This document shows positions 1 through 9,986 of a stretch of DNA of 64,000 nt, piece by piece. This DNA comes from Clostridium sp. C2-6-12 (GTDB lineage: Bacteria; Bacillota; Clostridia; Clostridiales; Clostridiaceae), in contig NZ_JAABNP010000001.1 in NCBI RefSeq assembly GCF_009928485.1, positions 124,001-188,000 of the forward strand. Reading direction: 5' to 3'. Position numbers and translations under genes: made by a program. Each line of letters begins with the position of its first letter. The first letter of the stretch is position 1. Under the pieces are notes generated by a model. It made no database searches. It was not told where the DNA came from and was given only the letters and a program-made list of their open reading frames with translations.

Positions 1-146
1 CGGCTGAACTTTTAGAGAAGGAAAAAGAGAAGATTAAGCAAAAAGAAATAGAAATAAATCAAGCTAAAATTAAAATTGATGAATTTAACCAGCTGCTTAG
101 TAATATGAAAAATGCATATTTAGATATAGAAGAAGGATATTATTAA
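1..146 (+). CDS. C-terminal end of a coiled-coil protein (partial)
   Basis: An open frame enters from the left edge (codons begin at position 3) and stops with TAA at 144-146. The 47 visible residues are rich in Glu, Lys, Ile and Gln with heptad-like spacing of hydrophobics, and end in LDIEEGYY, which suggests a coiled-coil tail. Too little is present to name the family or to say whether it is cotranscribed with the next gene; 66 nt separate them. Confidence 0.6.
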   Translation, partial: AELLEKEKEKIKQKEIEINQAKIKIDEFNQLLSNMKNAYLDIEEGYY

Positions 147-164
147 AAAATTTTTTGAGGTATA

Positions 165-182
165 ATTAAAGTTGACTTTAAT
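165..182. promoter_or_regulatory. Short palindrome upstream of the sulfhydrylase gene
   Basis: An 8-bp perfect inverted repeat (ATTAAAGT, 2-nt centre, ACTTTAAT) lies about 30 nt ahead of the start codon of the sulfhydrylase gene. It overlaps a TTGACT hexamer that could be a -35, but no good -10 follows at the right spacing. It could be an operator of a sulfur regulator or a chance AT palindrome. Confidence 0.3.
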
Positions 183-212
183 CAATAAGCTTATGTAAGG
201 AGGCTATATATT

Positions 213-1478
213 ATGAAAATTGAAACCAAATGTTTGCATGAAGGGTACAAGCCTAAAAACGGTGAGCCAGTAGCATTGCCAATATATCAAAGTACTACCT
301 ACAGATATGATTCTACAGAGAAAATTGGTGAGTTATTTGATCTTGCATCTGACGGTCATATGTATTCGCGTATTTCTAATCCAACAGTTGGGGCTGTTGA
401 AGCGAAAATAGCAGCACTTGAAGGAGGAGTGGGTGCACTTTGTACAACTTCTGGTCAATCAGCTACTTTATTAAGTGTAATAAACATTTTAAGTGCAGGA
501 GACCATATAATAAGTTCATCAACTATATATGGAGGAACAATTAATCTTTTAGCAGTTACGCTTAAAAAATTTGGCATAGAATGTACTTTTGTCGATGCAG
601 AAGCTTCGGAAGAAGAAATTCAAAAAGCTTTTAAACCAAATACAAAGGCTGTTTTTGGAGAAACTATTGCGAATCCTGCAATTGCTGTATTTGATATTGA
701 AAAGTTTGCAAATATTGCACATAAAAATAATGTACCACTTATAATAGATAACACTTTTGCGACGCCGATACTTTGCAGACCTATAGAATTTGGCGCAGAT
801 ATAGTTGTTCACTCAACAAGTAAGTATATGGATGGACATGCTGTTCAAATTGGAGGTGTGATTGTTGATAGTGGAAACTTTGATTGGACAAATGGTAATT
901 TTAAAGAATTTACTGAGCCTGATGAATCTTATCATGGAATAATTTATAGTGAGCAATTTGGAAAAGCAGCTTACATAACAAAGGCAAGAGTTCAGCTTAT
1001 GAGAGATTTAGGGGTATACCCTTCAGCAAATGCAGCTTTTCTTCTGAATTTAGGTCTTGAAACACTTCCTGTAAGAATGGAAAAGCACTGTAGAAATGCA
1101 GAAGCTGTAGCAGAATTCTTAAATGAAAGTGATAAAGTTGAATTTGTAAATTATCCAACTATTAAAGGAAACAAGTATGAAGAAACAGCTAAGAAGTATC
1201 TTCCAAATGGTTGCAGTGGTGTAATTTCATTTTCAATTAAAGGAAGTAGAGAAGATGCTATTAGATTCATGGATAGCTTAAAGCTTGCAGAAAATGTTGT
1301 TCATGTAGCATATAGCCGTACTTGCGTACTTCATCCAGCAAGTGCAACCCATCGTCAGCTTTCTGATGAACAATTAGTGGCAGCAGGAATAACACTAGGT
1401 CTTATAAGAATATCAGTGGGACTTGAAAATATTGAAGATATTATTGAAGATGTGAAACAAGCACTTGAATCAGTTTAA
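213..1478 (+). CDS. metY: O-acetylhomoserine sulfhydrylase (PLP-dependent)
   Basis: This is a 421-residue enzyme of the Cys/Met metabolism PLP family, the usual length for O-acetylhomoserine aminocarboxypropyltransferase. It should condense O-acetylhomoserine with sulfide (or methanethiol) to make homocysteine (or methionine) in the cytosol. Visible family features are the N-terminal TKCLHEGY start, the SGQSATLLSV cofactor-phosphate segment, the DNTFATP motif, and HSTSKYMDGH, whose Lys should bind PLP. The C-terminal LIRISVGLE segment is also typical. The start is fixed by a strong AGGAGG about 9 nt upstream. It is a single gene here, followed by a strong terminator. Cystathionine synthase/lyase paralogues share the fold, but the length and the DGHAVQIGG segment favour the sulfhydrylase. 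Confidence 0.9.
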   Translation: MKIETKCLHEGYKPKNGEPVALPIYQSTTYRYDSTEKIGELFDLASDGHMYSRISNPTVGAVEAKIAALEGGVGALCTTSGQSATLLSVINILSAGDHIISSSTIYGGTINLLAVTLKKFGIECTFVDAEASEEEIQKAFKPNTKAVFGETIANPAIAVFDIEKFANIAHKNNVPLIIDNTFATPILCRPIEFGADIVVHSTSKYMDGHAVQIGGVIVDSGNFDWTNGNFKEFTEPDESYHGIIYSEQFGKAAYITKARVQLMRDLGVYPSANAAFLLNLGLETLPVRMEKHCRNAEAVAEFLNESDKVEFVNYPTIKGNKYEETAKKYLPNGCSGVISFSIKGSREDAIRFMDSLKLAENVVHVAYSRTCVLHPASATHRQLSDEQLVAAGITLGLIRISVGLENIEDIIEDVKQALESV

Positions 1479-1497
1479 AGTTTTTAAATTATAAATA

Positions 1498-1546
1498 TAA
1501 GCTGTGGAAAAACCAACAAAATAAGTTTTTCCACAGCTTAAAATTT
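1498..1546 (+). terminator. Rho-independent terminator after metY
   Basis: A perfect 16-bp stem (1498-1513 with 1525-1540, core AAGCTGTGGAAAAAC) with an 11-nt loop is followed by a T-rich stretch, 20 nt after the metY stop codon. Confidence 0.9.
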
Positions 1547-1634
1547 TTCGAGTAATCAAAATTTGCAATAAAGAAATAAAAGGTTAAGGTTAAATAAAAA
1601 TATATATTCAAGATATTCTAAAGTAATATCCTTA

Positions 1635-1669
1635 ACAATTGTTAACTGTTAATTGCAAATTGTTAATTG
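1635..1669. repeat. Tandem 7-bp repeat array (5 units)
   Basis: Five consecutive heptamers are visible: ACAATTG, TTAACTG, TTAATTG, CAAATTG, TTAATTG. The array lies between metY and the end of thrS. Related heptamer runs recur elsewhere in the window, for example at 3621-3690. Confidence 0.7.
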
Positions 1670-1671
1670 AA

Positions 1672-3603
1672 TTACCTTTCTTTATTGTCTATTTCACTTA
1701 CAATTCTTTCGATAAACGCATCTAACTTAACAGCGCCTTCATCATCATTTTTTCTGCTTCTTACAGAAACTTCATTATTTTCTGCTTCTTTTTCTCCTAC
1801 AACTAAGATGTAAGGAGTTCTTTCAAGCCTTGCTTCTCTAATCTTATAACCGATCTTTTCAGCTCTGTAATCAGCTTCAACTCGAATACCTTTATTTCTT
1901 AAGGCTTTTACAACTGAATCTGCATAATCACCGTATTTATCAGAGATTGGTAATACTTTTACTTGAACTGGAGCAAGCCATGTAGGGAATGCACCTGCAT
2001 ATTTTTCTATAAGCATTGCAATAGTTCTTTCGTAACATCCAATTGATGATCTATGGATAACAAATGGAATTTTCTTTTCTCCATTTTTATCTATATATGA
2101 CATTCCTAATCTTTCTGCTAGAGCAAAATCAATTTGAACTGTTATTATAGTATCTTCTTTACCATGTACATTTTTAAATTGAATATCAAGTTTAGGTCCA
2201 TAGAAGGCTGCTTCACCTTCAGCTTCAGTATAATTTATATTTAAGTGATCTAAGATAACTCTCATTTGGTTTTGAGTTGATTCCCAAGCTTCAGGATTAT
2301 TGATGTACTTTTCAGTATTGTTTGGATCCCATTTTGAGAATCTATAAGTTATATCACCATCTATACCAAGTGTAGACATAACGTAGTTAATTAAATCAAT
2401 TACTCCTCTAAATTCTTCTTCAACTTGTTCAGGAGTACAAACTATATGACCTTCTGCTAAAGTAAATTGTCTTACTCTTATTAGTCCATGCATTTCACCA
2501 GAAGATTCTTTTCTAAATAAAGTAGAAGTTTCGTTATATCTTATTGGAAGATCTCTATAGCTGTGTTGCTCTGCATTATATACAGTAAATTGGAATGGAC
2601 ATGTCATTGGTCTTAATGCTAAAACTTCTGAGTCATCGCCATCATTTTCTAACACAAACATACCATCTTTATAGTGATCCCAATGTCCAGAAGCTTTGAA
2701 TAAATCATTTTTTGACATAAAAGGAGTTTTTGTTAAAACATATCCTCTTTTAGCTTCTTCATCTTCAATCCATCTTTGAAGAGTTTGGAAAATTTTTGCA
2801 CCCTTAGGCATTAATAATGGAAGACCTTGACCTACTTTTTCATCAGTTGTGAATATTCCAAGTTCTCTTCCAAGCTTATTATGATCTCTCTTCTTAGCTT
2901 CTTCTAAAGCTTCTAAGAAAGCATCTAAGTCTGCTTTCTTTAAGAAGGCAGTACCGTAAATTCTAGTAAGCATCTTGTTCTTTTCGTCGCCTCTCCAGTA
3001 AGCACCAGCACTTCTAGTAAGTTTTATTGCTTTTACTGGCTTTAATGATATAAGGTGAGGACCTGCACATAAATCAGTGAAATCACCCATTTTATAGAAA
3101 GAAATTGTTTCATCTTCAGGAAGATCATTTATAAGTTCAACCTTATAAGGTTCATCCTTCATTAATTCTAAAGCTTCGTTTCTTGGAAGTTCAAATCTTG
3201 AAATTTCAGGATTTTCTTTTATAATTTTTTGCATTTCAGCTTCTAATTTTTCAAGGTCAGCAGCTGTGAAAGCAACCTCTCTATCAAAATCATAATAAAA
3301 ACCTGTAGCAATAGAAGGTCCAATAGCTAATTTTGTTTCAGGGAATAATCTCTTGACAGCATAAGCTAAAACGTGAGATATACTGTGTCTTACAGCATCT
3401 TTACCTTCTTGGTCATCAAAGGTACATATTCCTAAGGATACATCTTCATTTACTTGGAATCTAAGGTCAACTACCTTGTTGTTAACAAGTCCACAACAAG
3501 CATTTCTAGCTAAGCCTTCACTAATTGATTTTGCAATTTCATAAACTGATAATCCAGCTTCAAATTCTTTAACTGAACCATCTTTTAAAGTTACTTTTAT
3601 CAT
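1672..3603 (-). CDS. thrS: Threonine--tRNA ligase
   Basis: This is a full-length 643-residue class II aminoacyl-tRNA synthetase that charges tRNA-Thr. Domains in order are an N-terminal TGS domain (about 1-60), the editing domain with HSISHVLAYAV (about 63-220), the catalytic core with MTCPFQF and the DIQFKNVHGKED segment, and a C-terminal anticodon-binding domain (about 540-640). The N-terminal CCGLVNNK segment lies in the TGS domain. A GGAGGA ribosome-binding site precedes the ATG. Expression is very probably controlled by the T-box leader directly upstream (3739-4052), which reads uncharged tRNA-Thr. The gene appears monocistronic, convergent with metY. Confidence 0.97.
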   Translation of the reverse strand: MIKVTLKDGSVKEFEAGLSVYEIAKSISEGLARNACCGLVNNKVVDLRFQVNEDVSLGICTFDDQEGKDAVRHSISHVLAYAVKRLFPETKLAIGPSIATGFYYDFDREVAFTAADLEKLEAEMQKIIKENPEISRFELPRNEALELMKDEPYKVELINDLPEDETISFYKMGDFTDLCAGPHLISLKPVKAIKLTRSAGAYWRGDEKNKMLTRIYGTAFLKKADLDAFLEALEEAKKRDHNKLGRELGIFTTDEKVGQGLPLLMPKGAKIFQTLQRWIEDEEAKRGYVLTKTPFMSKNDLFKASGHWDHYKDGMFVLENDGDDSEVLALRPMTCPFQFTVYNAEQHSYRDLPIRYNETSTLFRKESSGEMHGLIRVRQFTLAEGHIVCTPEQVEEEFRGVIDLINYVMSTLGIDGDITYRFSKWDPNNTEKYINNPEAWESTQNQMRVILDHLNINYTEAEGEAAFYGPKLDIQFKNVHGKEDTIITVQIDFALAERLGMSYIDKNGEKKIPFVIHRSSIGCYERTIAMLIEKYAGAFPTWLAPVQVKVLPISDKYGDYADSVVKALRNKGIRVEADYRAEKIGYKIREARLERTPYILVVGEKEAENNEVSVRSRKNDDEGAVKLDAFIERIVSEIDNKER

Positions 3604-3620
3604 TTTAAATCCTCCTTAAT

Positions 3621-3690
3621 TCAGTTAAGAGTTAAGAATTAAGAGTTAGTTGTTTTGTTAACTCTTAATTGCTAACTCTTGACAGTTAGC
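3621..3690. repeat. Heptamer repeat array with inverted arms in the thrS leader
   Basis: The left arm has AGTTAAG, AGTTAAG, AATTAAG, AGTTAG. The right arm carries complementary CTCTTAATTGCTAACTCTT. The two arms could fold as a long hairpin in the untranslated region between the T-box terminator and the thrS start. It belongs to the same 7-bp family as 1635-1669. Confidence 0.6.
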
Positions 3691-3738
3691 ATTTTTGGTT
3701 GAAATCACTATGTGATTTCTTTAAATGTAATTTTTGTA

Positions 3739-4052
3739 TAAAAAAACTCCGTCTCTAAATATATAGAGACGGAGTAGTATCCGTGGTTCCACTCTAATTA
3801 CCTAAATAATACAGGCTTTGTAAAAACAATTAATATTATAATATTTACATAAAATAATTAAAAATATTTTACAAATAACCATATAAATCAGGTCACTTAA
3901 GTTATCGTAACGTGATAAAACGGACTTTTTTAAAGTCACTCAGAGGTGGTTTTCAGTCTAAATTTATTTAAGAATATTTCACCAACTATTCTCTCTCTGA
4001 AAAATAAGATTTTAGCTTACTGTCCTCATCAACGTATTTTCCTATTAATATT
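3739..4052 (-). promoter_or_regulatory. T-box riboswitch leader of thrS
   Basis: On the minus strand the conserved T-box sequence AGAGTGGAACCACGG lies at 3781-3795. It is followed by a perfect 11-bp terminator hairpin (3746-3756 with 3765-3775) and a run of six T. Farther upstream are the AGAGAG and GTTGGTG elements expected in Stem I (about 3985-4000). An ACC codon (Thr) at 3948-3950 or 3945-3947 fits as the specifier, matching the threonyl-tRNA synthetase gene downstream. Uncharged tRNA-Thr should stabilise the antiterminator and allow thrS transcription. Confidence 0.93.
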
Positions 4053-4056
4053 ATTT

Positions 4057-4085
4057 ATTATAATCATTGTATTTTTTTGTGTCAA
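4057..4085 (-). promoter_or_regulatory. Consensus sigma-A promoter of the thrS T-box leader
   Basis: On the minus strand TTGACA (4080-4085) and TATAAT (4057-4062) are separated by exactly 17 bp. The start of the T-box RNA falls a few bases beyond. Confidence 0.88.
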
Positions 4086-4112
4086 TACAATAAAAAACTT
4101 TTTCCTTTGATA

Positions 4113-5819
4113 TTAAACGATAAACTTTTCAATCATAGTATTTAATTTATTAGAAGCTTCTTTTGATTTTGAAGCCATTTGTGATACATTGTTAGATTCG
4201 CTGCTAAGGTCTGATAATCTTTGAGATATTGATAGTGAACCTTGAGTTGATTCCTCAGTGGCTTTTGAAATCTCTGTTATTGAGTTTACAACATTTTGAA
4301 TCATAGTGGTCATTTCTTCGGATGAGGAATTTAATTCGTTTGAAATGTTAAGTACATATTCGGAATCAGTCTTATATTGTTTTGAAATATCAACGAGTTT
4401 TTCATAATCTTTAGTAACTTGTTTTTCAATAAAGTCTAGTATTTCAGAGGAACTTGAAGATAAATTATTAACTGATTCAATTATAGTTTTTGTTACATTT
4501 TGAATTTCACTTGCACTTACTCTTGAAGTTTCAGCTAGTTTTCTTATTTCTTCAGCAACAACAGCAAATCCTTTGCCGCTTTCGCCCGCACGAGCTGCTT
4601 CAATAGCTGCATTTAATGAGAGGAGATTTGTCTGTTCAGTAATGGACATTATGGATTCAGCAAGAACATGAATCTTTTCAACTGATTTTGCATTTTGTAC
4701 AGCTTCTCTGAGTTTTGCATTAGAACTTTTATAGATTATATTAGCTTTATCATTTGAATCTATTGCCATTTTTTGTACCAAATCAGCACGTTTGCTAATT
4801 TCACTGGCATTTTCAGAAGCCTCTTCTGCTTTTTGGTTTATACTAGTTGATATATTATCTACTTGATGGGAGATTGATAATATTTCTTCTGTTGATGCAG
4901 TTGTTTCTTCCATTCCAGCAGACATTTCTTCAGTAGTTGAAGAAATATCTTCAAGTCCAGTATTTAAGTCATAAACACTGCTATCCATTTTTGTTGATAA
5001 GCCATCTATTTCAATTGTTGAATTTTTAACTTGTAAAATTATATTTCTAAGCATTTCTAAAAATGAATTTATAGAGTTTGCCATTAACTCTATTTCATCA
5101 CCTGAGCTAATATTGATTTTTTGTGTAAGATCTCCACCATTTTTTGATAAATCATCAAGTTTATTATTCATTAATTTAAGTGGATTTATTATGTTTTTTA
5201 TAACAATTACAACTAAGACACCTATTATTAATATTACAATTCCTATAACTGAATATTCTATTATAAGGCTATTGAGTTCCTTTTGGGATTGTTCGTATTC
5301 TTCTTTAGATACATCTAATTGAAGTTGAACAAGCTCGCCAATTTTAGCTGTTAGTGGATCAATTGATGGATAGAGTTCAGTTGTCACATATTCAGTTAGG
5401 GCTGCATCATCCTTGTGAGCTATTATATTTTGAAGCTTATCTACAGAGGTATTTGCAGTTTTAAACAACTGATTTACTTCACCTGCAAGCTTGCTTTCCT
5501 TATCAGTAAGAGTTGTAGACATGTATGCGTTCCAATTAATATCAATTTTTGTTTTAGCGTCTTTTATGTTTTTGTCTGCTTGAGACCAATCAAGATTTTT
5601 ATTTCGTGTTTTATGAGCAGTATCAACAATATTAACAGCATAAAGATCAGAAATATTTTTTAATTGCTGCAATGGTATTACTCTGTCATTATACATTCCT
5701 TTAATTCCGTTATTTATGTTAAGTACACTGAATAATCCAAATAAACTATCTGTAATAATAATTAGAAATATAAAACTCATTAAGGAAAATAACTTCATTT
5801 TAATACTCATCTTTTTCAT
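4113..5819 (-). CDS. Methyl-accepting chemotaxis protein, 4-helix-bundle sensor
   Basis: This is a 568-residue membrane chemoreceptor. TM1 lies at about 9-33, followed by an extracytoplasmic all-helical segment (about 34-183, 4HB_MCP-like), TM2 (about 184-208), a HAMP domain (about 210-262) and a long cytoplasmic signalling domain. The signalling tip [16 protein letters not shown] is canonical and should contact CheA and CheW. After the tip there is a segment (EILDFIEKQ...) also seen in the receptor at 41151. The ligand is unknown. The ATG has a GGAGGAA site on the minus strand. It is divergent from the next receptor across a 386-bp gap. Confidence 0.93.
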   Translation of the reverse strand: MKKMSIKMKLFSLMSFIFLIIITDSLFGLFSVLNINNGIKGMYNDRVIPLQQLKNISDLYAVNIVDTAHKTRNKNLDWSQADKNIKDAKTKIDINWNAYMSTTLTDKESKLAGEVNQLFKTANTSVDKLQNIIAHKDDAALTEYVTTELYPSIDPLTAKIGELVQLQLDVSKEEYEQSQKELNSLIIEYSVIGIVILIIGVLVVIVIKNIINPLKLMNNKLDDLSKNGGDLTQKINISSGDEIELMANSINSFLEMLRNIILQVKNSTIEIDGLSTKMDSSVYDLNTGLEDISSTTEEMSAGMEETTASTEEILSISHQVDNISTSINQKAEEASENASEISKRADLVQKMAIDSNDKANIIYKSSNAKLREAVQNAKSVEKIHVLAESIMSITEQTNLLSLNAAIEAARAGESGKGFAVVAEEIRKLAETSRVSASEIQNVTKTIIESVNNLSSSSSEILDFIEKQVTKDYEKLVDISKQYKTDSEYVLNISNELNSSSEEMTTMIQNVVNSITEISKATEESTQGSLSISQRLSDLSSESNNVSQMASKSKEASNKLNTMIEKFIV

Positions 5820-6205
5820 TAAAATTCCTCCATTTTACTATATAGATTAATATGATGTCTAAATAATGCTGATTACAATGGGTAGAATGGGATTGTCATA
5901 ATATTAGAATTGGTGAAATTATAGCAGTAATTTAATTAAAAATAAGACATTTTTTGTAATCGATATATTAACTTAATATTAATTATAAAGAGTTATTATT
6001 GTCAAGATAAATTATATATGTTCATTGACTAAGAGTAATAGTATTTGGATAAGTTAGGAAAAAACAATTTGAAGAGGTAAAAATGGAATTTTTAACTTAG
6101 TTTTAATATTATTTTAAAGTGCCTTAATCAGATTTTAATAAGAAATTTATTAAAGTAGACTACAATGAGCCTTGGAGAGTAAAGTCTTTTATTCAGGAGG
6201 TAGTA
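5820..6205. other. Intergenic gap between divergent receptor genes
   Basis: No gene of credible length was seen in these 386 bp. The region is very AT-rich and must hold both divergent promoters. TTGACT at 6025-6030 and TTGACA on the minus strand near 5999-6004 exist, but no convincing -10 partner at normal spacing was found for either. The only firm elements are the Shine-Dalgarno sites at each edge. Confidence 0.5.
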
Positions 6206-8689
6206 ATGAATAGAAAAATAAAAAGTATTAAAGTGAAAATTATATTGTTTCTAATACCAATGTTGTTAGTTGCATTTACAGTGTTATCAGGATTAGGATA
6301 TAAATTTGCAAGTGATTCATTAAGGAAAAGTAATTTAAATGTAATGGCAGAAATGACCAAAACAGCAGCAGGAAGAGCTGATGATCAGATAAAGAATGAA
6401 ATTAGAAATCTTGAGGTAATAGCAAGCAATCCAACAATTTCTGATGAGAATATTCTATTAAAGGATAAGGTGGATATTTTAAAGCCAGCTTTAAATACAA
6501 TAGGTCAAGTTGGATTAAGCATCAGTGATAAAGAAGGAAATTCTATAGATACAGCAGGAAACACTAAGAAAATAAAAACAACCCAGAGTTTTATGAAATC
6601 AATAAAAGGGGAAAATTCAATATCAAATCCATACGTAGATCCAGTTACAAATGCTAAAGTTATAGCTTACTCAGTGCCTATTAAAGATTCAAAAGGCAAT
6701 ATAATTGGTACCATTACATCAGTGAAAGATTGTAAAGATTTTGCCTTTTTAAATAAGGAAATAAGGTTTTTACAAACGGGAAGTGCTTTAATTGTAGATA
6801 GTAATGGAAATTTCATAGTAGCAGAAGATGAAACTCTTGTAAGTGATAATAAGAATATTACGAATATGACATCGGATAAAGGTTCACTTGAGGATTTAAA
6901 TAATATAGGAAAAAGCATGATCATTGGAAACCAGTCGGGAATTGGAAAGTATATTTATGAAGGAAAAACAAAATATATTTCATATAGTCCAATAGGTAAA
7001 ACAGGGCTTTCTATTGGGATTACAGTTGAAGAAAAAGATTTGTTAAGTGCATTGAGTAGTTTAGCTGTTGTGGATTCAGTGGTTACTATTATTATGATAA
7101 TACTAATATCTGCTATGATAATTGGATTTGCAATTAAGGTTATAAGCAGATTACTGGGCGCAAAGACTTATGTTGATAGTATTGCAAAAGGAGATTTTTA
7201 TACACAGATCTCTGACAAATATATTAGAGGAAATGATGAAATAAGTGAAATCTGTTTAAGTGTAGGTCAGGCGAAAAATTCTGTTGGAGGTATGATAAGG
7301 TCAGTAAGGGATAATGCAAATATAGTAAGGGAAGGTTCAGTATCTTTAACAAAGGTTGCAGAAAATTTATCTGTTTTAGCAGAAGAAATATCTGCTTCTA
7401 TAAGTGAAGTTTCTGTTAATACTAGTAATCAAAGTAGTGATTTTGAAGTTATAACTAATAAGCTCACTGACTTTGGTGATAAAGTTAATGATGTAAAAGA
7501 AGAGTTGCATTTAATCAGTGAAGATGTTTCTGTTATTAATGAAAAATCTTCAACAGGGGCTAAAAATATTGAGGAATTAAATGAAGGTATCATAAGTGTT
7601 AATGATAGTTTTGAAAGATTTTCAATGAGCATAGAATATATGCAGGGCGATATGAAAAATGTAAATCAAATTACAAATATTATAAATGGAATTTCAGAAC
7701 AAATAAATATTTTGGCATTTAATGCAGCAATTGAAGCAGCAAGTGCGGGAGAAGCTGGAAAGGGGTTTAACGTAATAGCATCAGAGGTTAAAAAGCTTTC
7801 TGATAAGAGTAAAGAATCATCACAAAATATTTCTAAAATAATAAACAGGCTTATGAAAATAATAAACAAGCTTGTTGAGGAATCCTCTAATATGGATAGT
7901 GAATTGGAAAGGCAAAAGCATATAATTTACGATGCATCGAGTTCTTTTTCTGAAATTGCTGTATTAGTTAATGAAATTACGCCTAGAGTATCAAATATAA
8001 ATGATGCTTTTAAGGATATTGGACATAATAAGGATTTAATTGTTGACACTGTATTTGAATTATCAGAAGAAGTTAAAAATACTTCAAATTCTTTAGAGAT
8101 GGTAACAGATTCATCTATAGAGCTTGCAAAATTTGCTGAGACTGTAAACGGCAGTGCAGATGTTTTGCTATACAAAGCAGATGAATTAATAGAAAAAGTA
8201 GGACAGTTTAGAATAGATAAAGAGGAGTTTTTCAGCGAAGAAATATTAAAAGTAGATGAGATGAATTTAATAAATGTTGAAAGGGAAGATAGAGTTGAAA
8301 AGAAAGTAAGTCTAAAAAATTTAAAATCAGAAGAAATTGTGTCAGTGAAAGATGAATCAAATATAGTCCACGAGGAAAAGGATTTTAGTGAGCTAAATTA
8401 TGTAAGAGAATTGGATTTAGCATTGGTAGAGGAATTAAAGGATTTAGCAAAACCTTCAGAAGAGGAATTGAATTTACAATATGAAACTTCTGAAACAATA
8501 AATATAGATTTATCTTTAGCGGAAAAGGTTCTAGAGTTAAGTGTTTCACCATTGGAAAGATTGGAAGATATGCCTACTCAGGATTTTGGCTGGGGGTGCA
8601 GTAAAGTGACGGAATTGAAGAATTATATTAAAGATAAGGAAATAAAAGAACATATAGAATGGGAACTGGAATATAAAGAATTAATATAA
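6206..8689 (+). CDS. Large chemoreceptor with Cache sensor and acidic C-terminal tail
   Basis: This 827-residue protein has TM1 (about 11-30), a periplasmic-type double Cache region (about 40-280; the segment [18 protein letters not shown] is typical), TM2 (about 288-312), a weak HAMP-like linker and a methyl-accepting domain (about 390-675). The signalling tip reads [17 protein letters not shown]: the Arg of the usual EAARAGE is Ser, and the following segment ([11 protein letters not shown]) also departs from AEEVRKLAE. Residues about 676-827 form an extra acidic tail unlike any chemoreceptor end I recognise. It may bind CheA and CheW differently or act outside chemotaxis. AGGAGG precedes the ATG. 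Confidence 0.88.
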   Translation: MNRKIKSIKVKIILFLIPMLLVAFTVLSGLGYKFASDSLRKSNLNVMAEMTKTAAGRADDQIKNEIRNLEVIASNPTISDENILLKDKVDILKPALNTIGQVGLSISDKEGNSIDTAGNTKKIKTTQSFMKSIKGENSISNPYVDPVTNAKVIAYSVPIKDSKGNIIGTITSVKDCKDFAFLNKEIRFLQTGSALIVDSNGNFIVAEDETLVSDNKNITNMTSDKGSLEDLNNIGKSMIIGNQSGIGKYIYEGKTKYISYSPIGKTGLSIGITVEEKDLLSALSSLAVVDSVVTIIMIILISAMIIGFAIKVISRLLGAKTYVDSIAKGDFYTQISDKYIRGNDEISEICLSVGQAKNSVGGMIRSVRDNANIVREGSVSLTKVAENLSVLAEEISASISEVSVNTSNQSSDFEVITNKLTDFGDKVNDVKEELHLISEDVSVINEKSSTGAKNIEELNEGIISVNDSFERFSMSIEYMQGDMKNVNQITNIINGISEQINILAFNAAIEAASAGEAGKGFNVIASEVKKLSDKSKESSQNISKIINRLMKIINKLVEESSNMDSELERQKHIIYDASSSFSEIAVLVNEITPRVSNINDAFKDIGHNKDLIVDTVFELSEEVKNTSNSLEMVTDSSIELAKFAETVNGSADVLLYKADELIEKVGQFRIDKEEFFSEEILKVDEMNLINVEREDRVEKKVSLKNLKSEEIVSVKDESNIVHEEKDFSELNYVRELDLALVEELKDLAKPSEEELNLQYETSETINIDLSLAEKVLELSVSPLERLEDMPTQDFGWGCSKVTELKNYIKDKEIKEHIEWELEYKELI

Positions 8690-8777
8690 AATATTTGGCT
8701 TAGGTTAAAAGAGTTGTTGATATTTGGCAATGAGTTATGATAATTAAATTTTCAAAATTGAATTAAGAATGCATTTA

Positions 8778-8822
8778 AAAATAATAAAAACATTCAAATT
8801 TTGAGTGTTTTTTATTATTTGT
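8778..8822 (+). terminator. Terminator after the Cache receptor gene
   Basis: A long, imperfect A/T stem (AAATAATAAAAACATTCAAA pairing with TTTGAGTGTTTTTTATTATTT minus one position) ends in a T-rich run, about 90 nt after the stop codon. Confidence 0.7.
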
Positions 8823-9184
8823 GATTAAAGTGGATTTTTATTCTATAAGTAATTTATTATGAAATTAAGCAAGTGAATATATATGCAGAAAATGTTATAA
8901 AATGTTGTTATTTACAGTTGGCATTTTTATGAAAGTGAAAGAACTTATATTAACTGGTATAGAGAAATAACTGTATAACAGGATTCAAATATGGTATTTA
9001 TATAAAAATATAGCAAAAATATTGTTCTATATTAAAAAAAATTATGTTATTATAGTATTAAGTGGATTTTCACAAACCTTAAAAAAAGTTGAATTAATTA
9101 GTATTTTGTAGAGAAGTTTAAATAAACTAAAGTAAATCGACATTTAAGGTAGATTAGGGTATACATATTAAAAGGGGGACAAAC
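8823..9184. other. Gene-free region before motA
   Basis: No coding region was seen in these 362 bp. TATTAT and TATAGT-like hexamers occur near 9048-9056, but no -35 at proper spacing and no flagellar sigma factor (TAAA-N15-GCCGATAA) site was found. The only clear element is the GGGGG Shine-Dalgarno site of motA. Confidence 0.45.
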
Positions 9185-9967
9185 ATGGATATATTTTTAG
9201 TTATTGGTTTGATTGCTGGATTGATAATTGTAGTTATGGCGATGCTAGAAAAGGGAGCTAGTCTGCAAGTATTAATGAGTGCCGAAGCATTTCTGGTTAT
9301 TATTGGAGGTACTATAGTTGCTTTGTTAAATTCTTTTCCTAAAGGTGAATTTATGAAGCTTCCGAAAATTTTTGGAGTTCTTTTTAATGCTAAGGGGCAA
9401 CAAGATCCAGCAGAAATTATACAACAACTTGTAGAAATGTCTCAAACTACTAGAAGAGACGGATTATTATCTCTTGAAAGCACTATACAAGGATTAGAAA
9501 ATAAGTTTATGAAAAAAGGCTTAGAAATGGTTGTCGATGGTTTAGAACCAGATCTTATAAAAGAAGTATTGGAAATAGAAATTGAAAGTATGGAAGAGAG
9601 ACATCGTCTTGGGGCTACAGCATTTTCATCAGCAGGTGGTACAGCTCCAACACTTGGAGTTTTAGGAGCGGTTATCGGGTTAATTGGTGCGCTTGGTAAT
9701 CTTAATGATATTGATAAACTAGGAGAAAGTATAAAATCAGCCTTTGTTGCAACAGTTTTTGGTATCTTTACTGGATATTTAATATGGCATCCATTTTCAA
9801 ATAGATTAAAAAGAAAATCTTTAGAAGAAATGAAAAATATGAATATTATGCTTGAAGGGATTTTAGCAATACAAGCAGGGAATAATCCAAAGAGTATTGA
9901 AAGAAAATTAGTAGGTATGTTAGCACCAAAGGATAGAGTTAGATTTGAAGAAAATAATAAGGAATAA
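9185..9967 (+). CDS. motA: Flagellar motor stator protein MotA
   Basis: This is a 260-residue four-helix inner-membrane protein and the proton- or sodium-conducting stator partner of MotB. Two N-terminal helices (MDIFLVIGLIAGLIIVVMAM and AFLVIIGGTIVALLNSF), a cytoplasmic loop (about 60-145) and two C-terminal helices (about 150-200) are visible. The loop carries LESTIQGLENKF and the acidic/basic segment IEIESMEERHRLGATAFSS. The TAPTLGVLGAVIGLIGALGN helix has the conserved Pro. The first helix, and a MotA length near 260, fit the Gram-positive family. It precedes motB by 19 nt and forms a two-gene operon with it. Confidence 0.95.
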   Translation: MDIFLVIGLIAGLIIVVMAMLEKGASLQVLMSAEAFLVIIGGTIVALLNSFPKGEFMKLPKIFGVLFNAKGQQDPAEIIQQLVEMSQTTRRDGLLSLESTIQGLENKFMKKGLEMVVDGLEPDLIKEVLEIEIESMEERHRLGATAFSSAGGTAPTLGVLGAVIGLIGALGNLNDIDKLGESIKSAFVATVFGIFTGYLIWHPFSNRLKRKSLEEMKNMNIMLEGILAIQAGNNPKSIERKLVGMLAPKDRVRFEENNKE

Positions 9968-9986
9968 TTAATTAAGGAGAAGAGTG

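Noticed and set aside
549..812. Antisense frame inside metY
   Set aside because: It lies wholly within a well-supported enzyme gene, lacks a ribosome-binding site, and its translation is low-complexity.
1635..1669. CRISPR-like array
   Set aside because: The repeat unit is 7 bp without spacers and no cas genes are present in the window.
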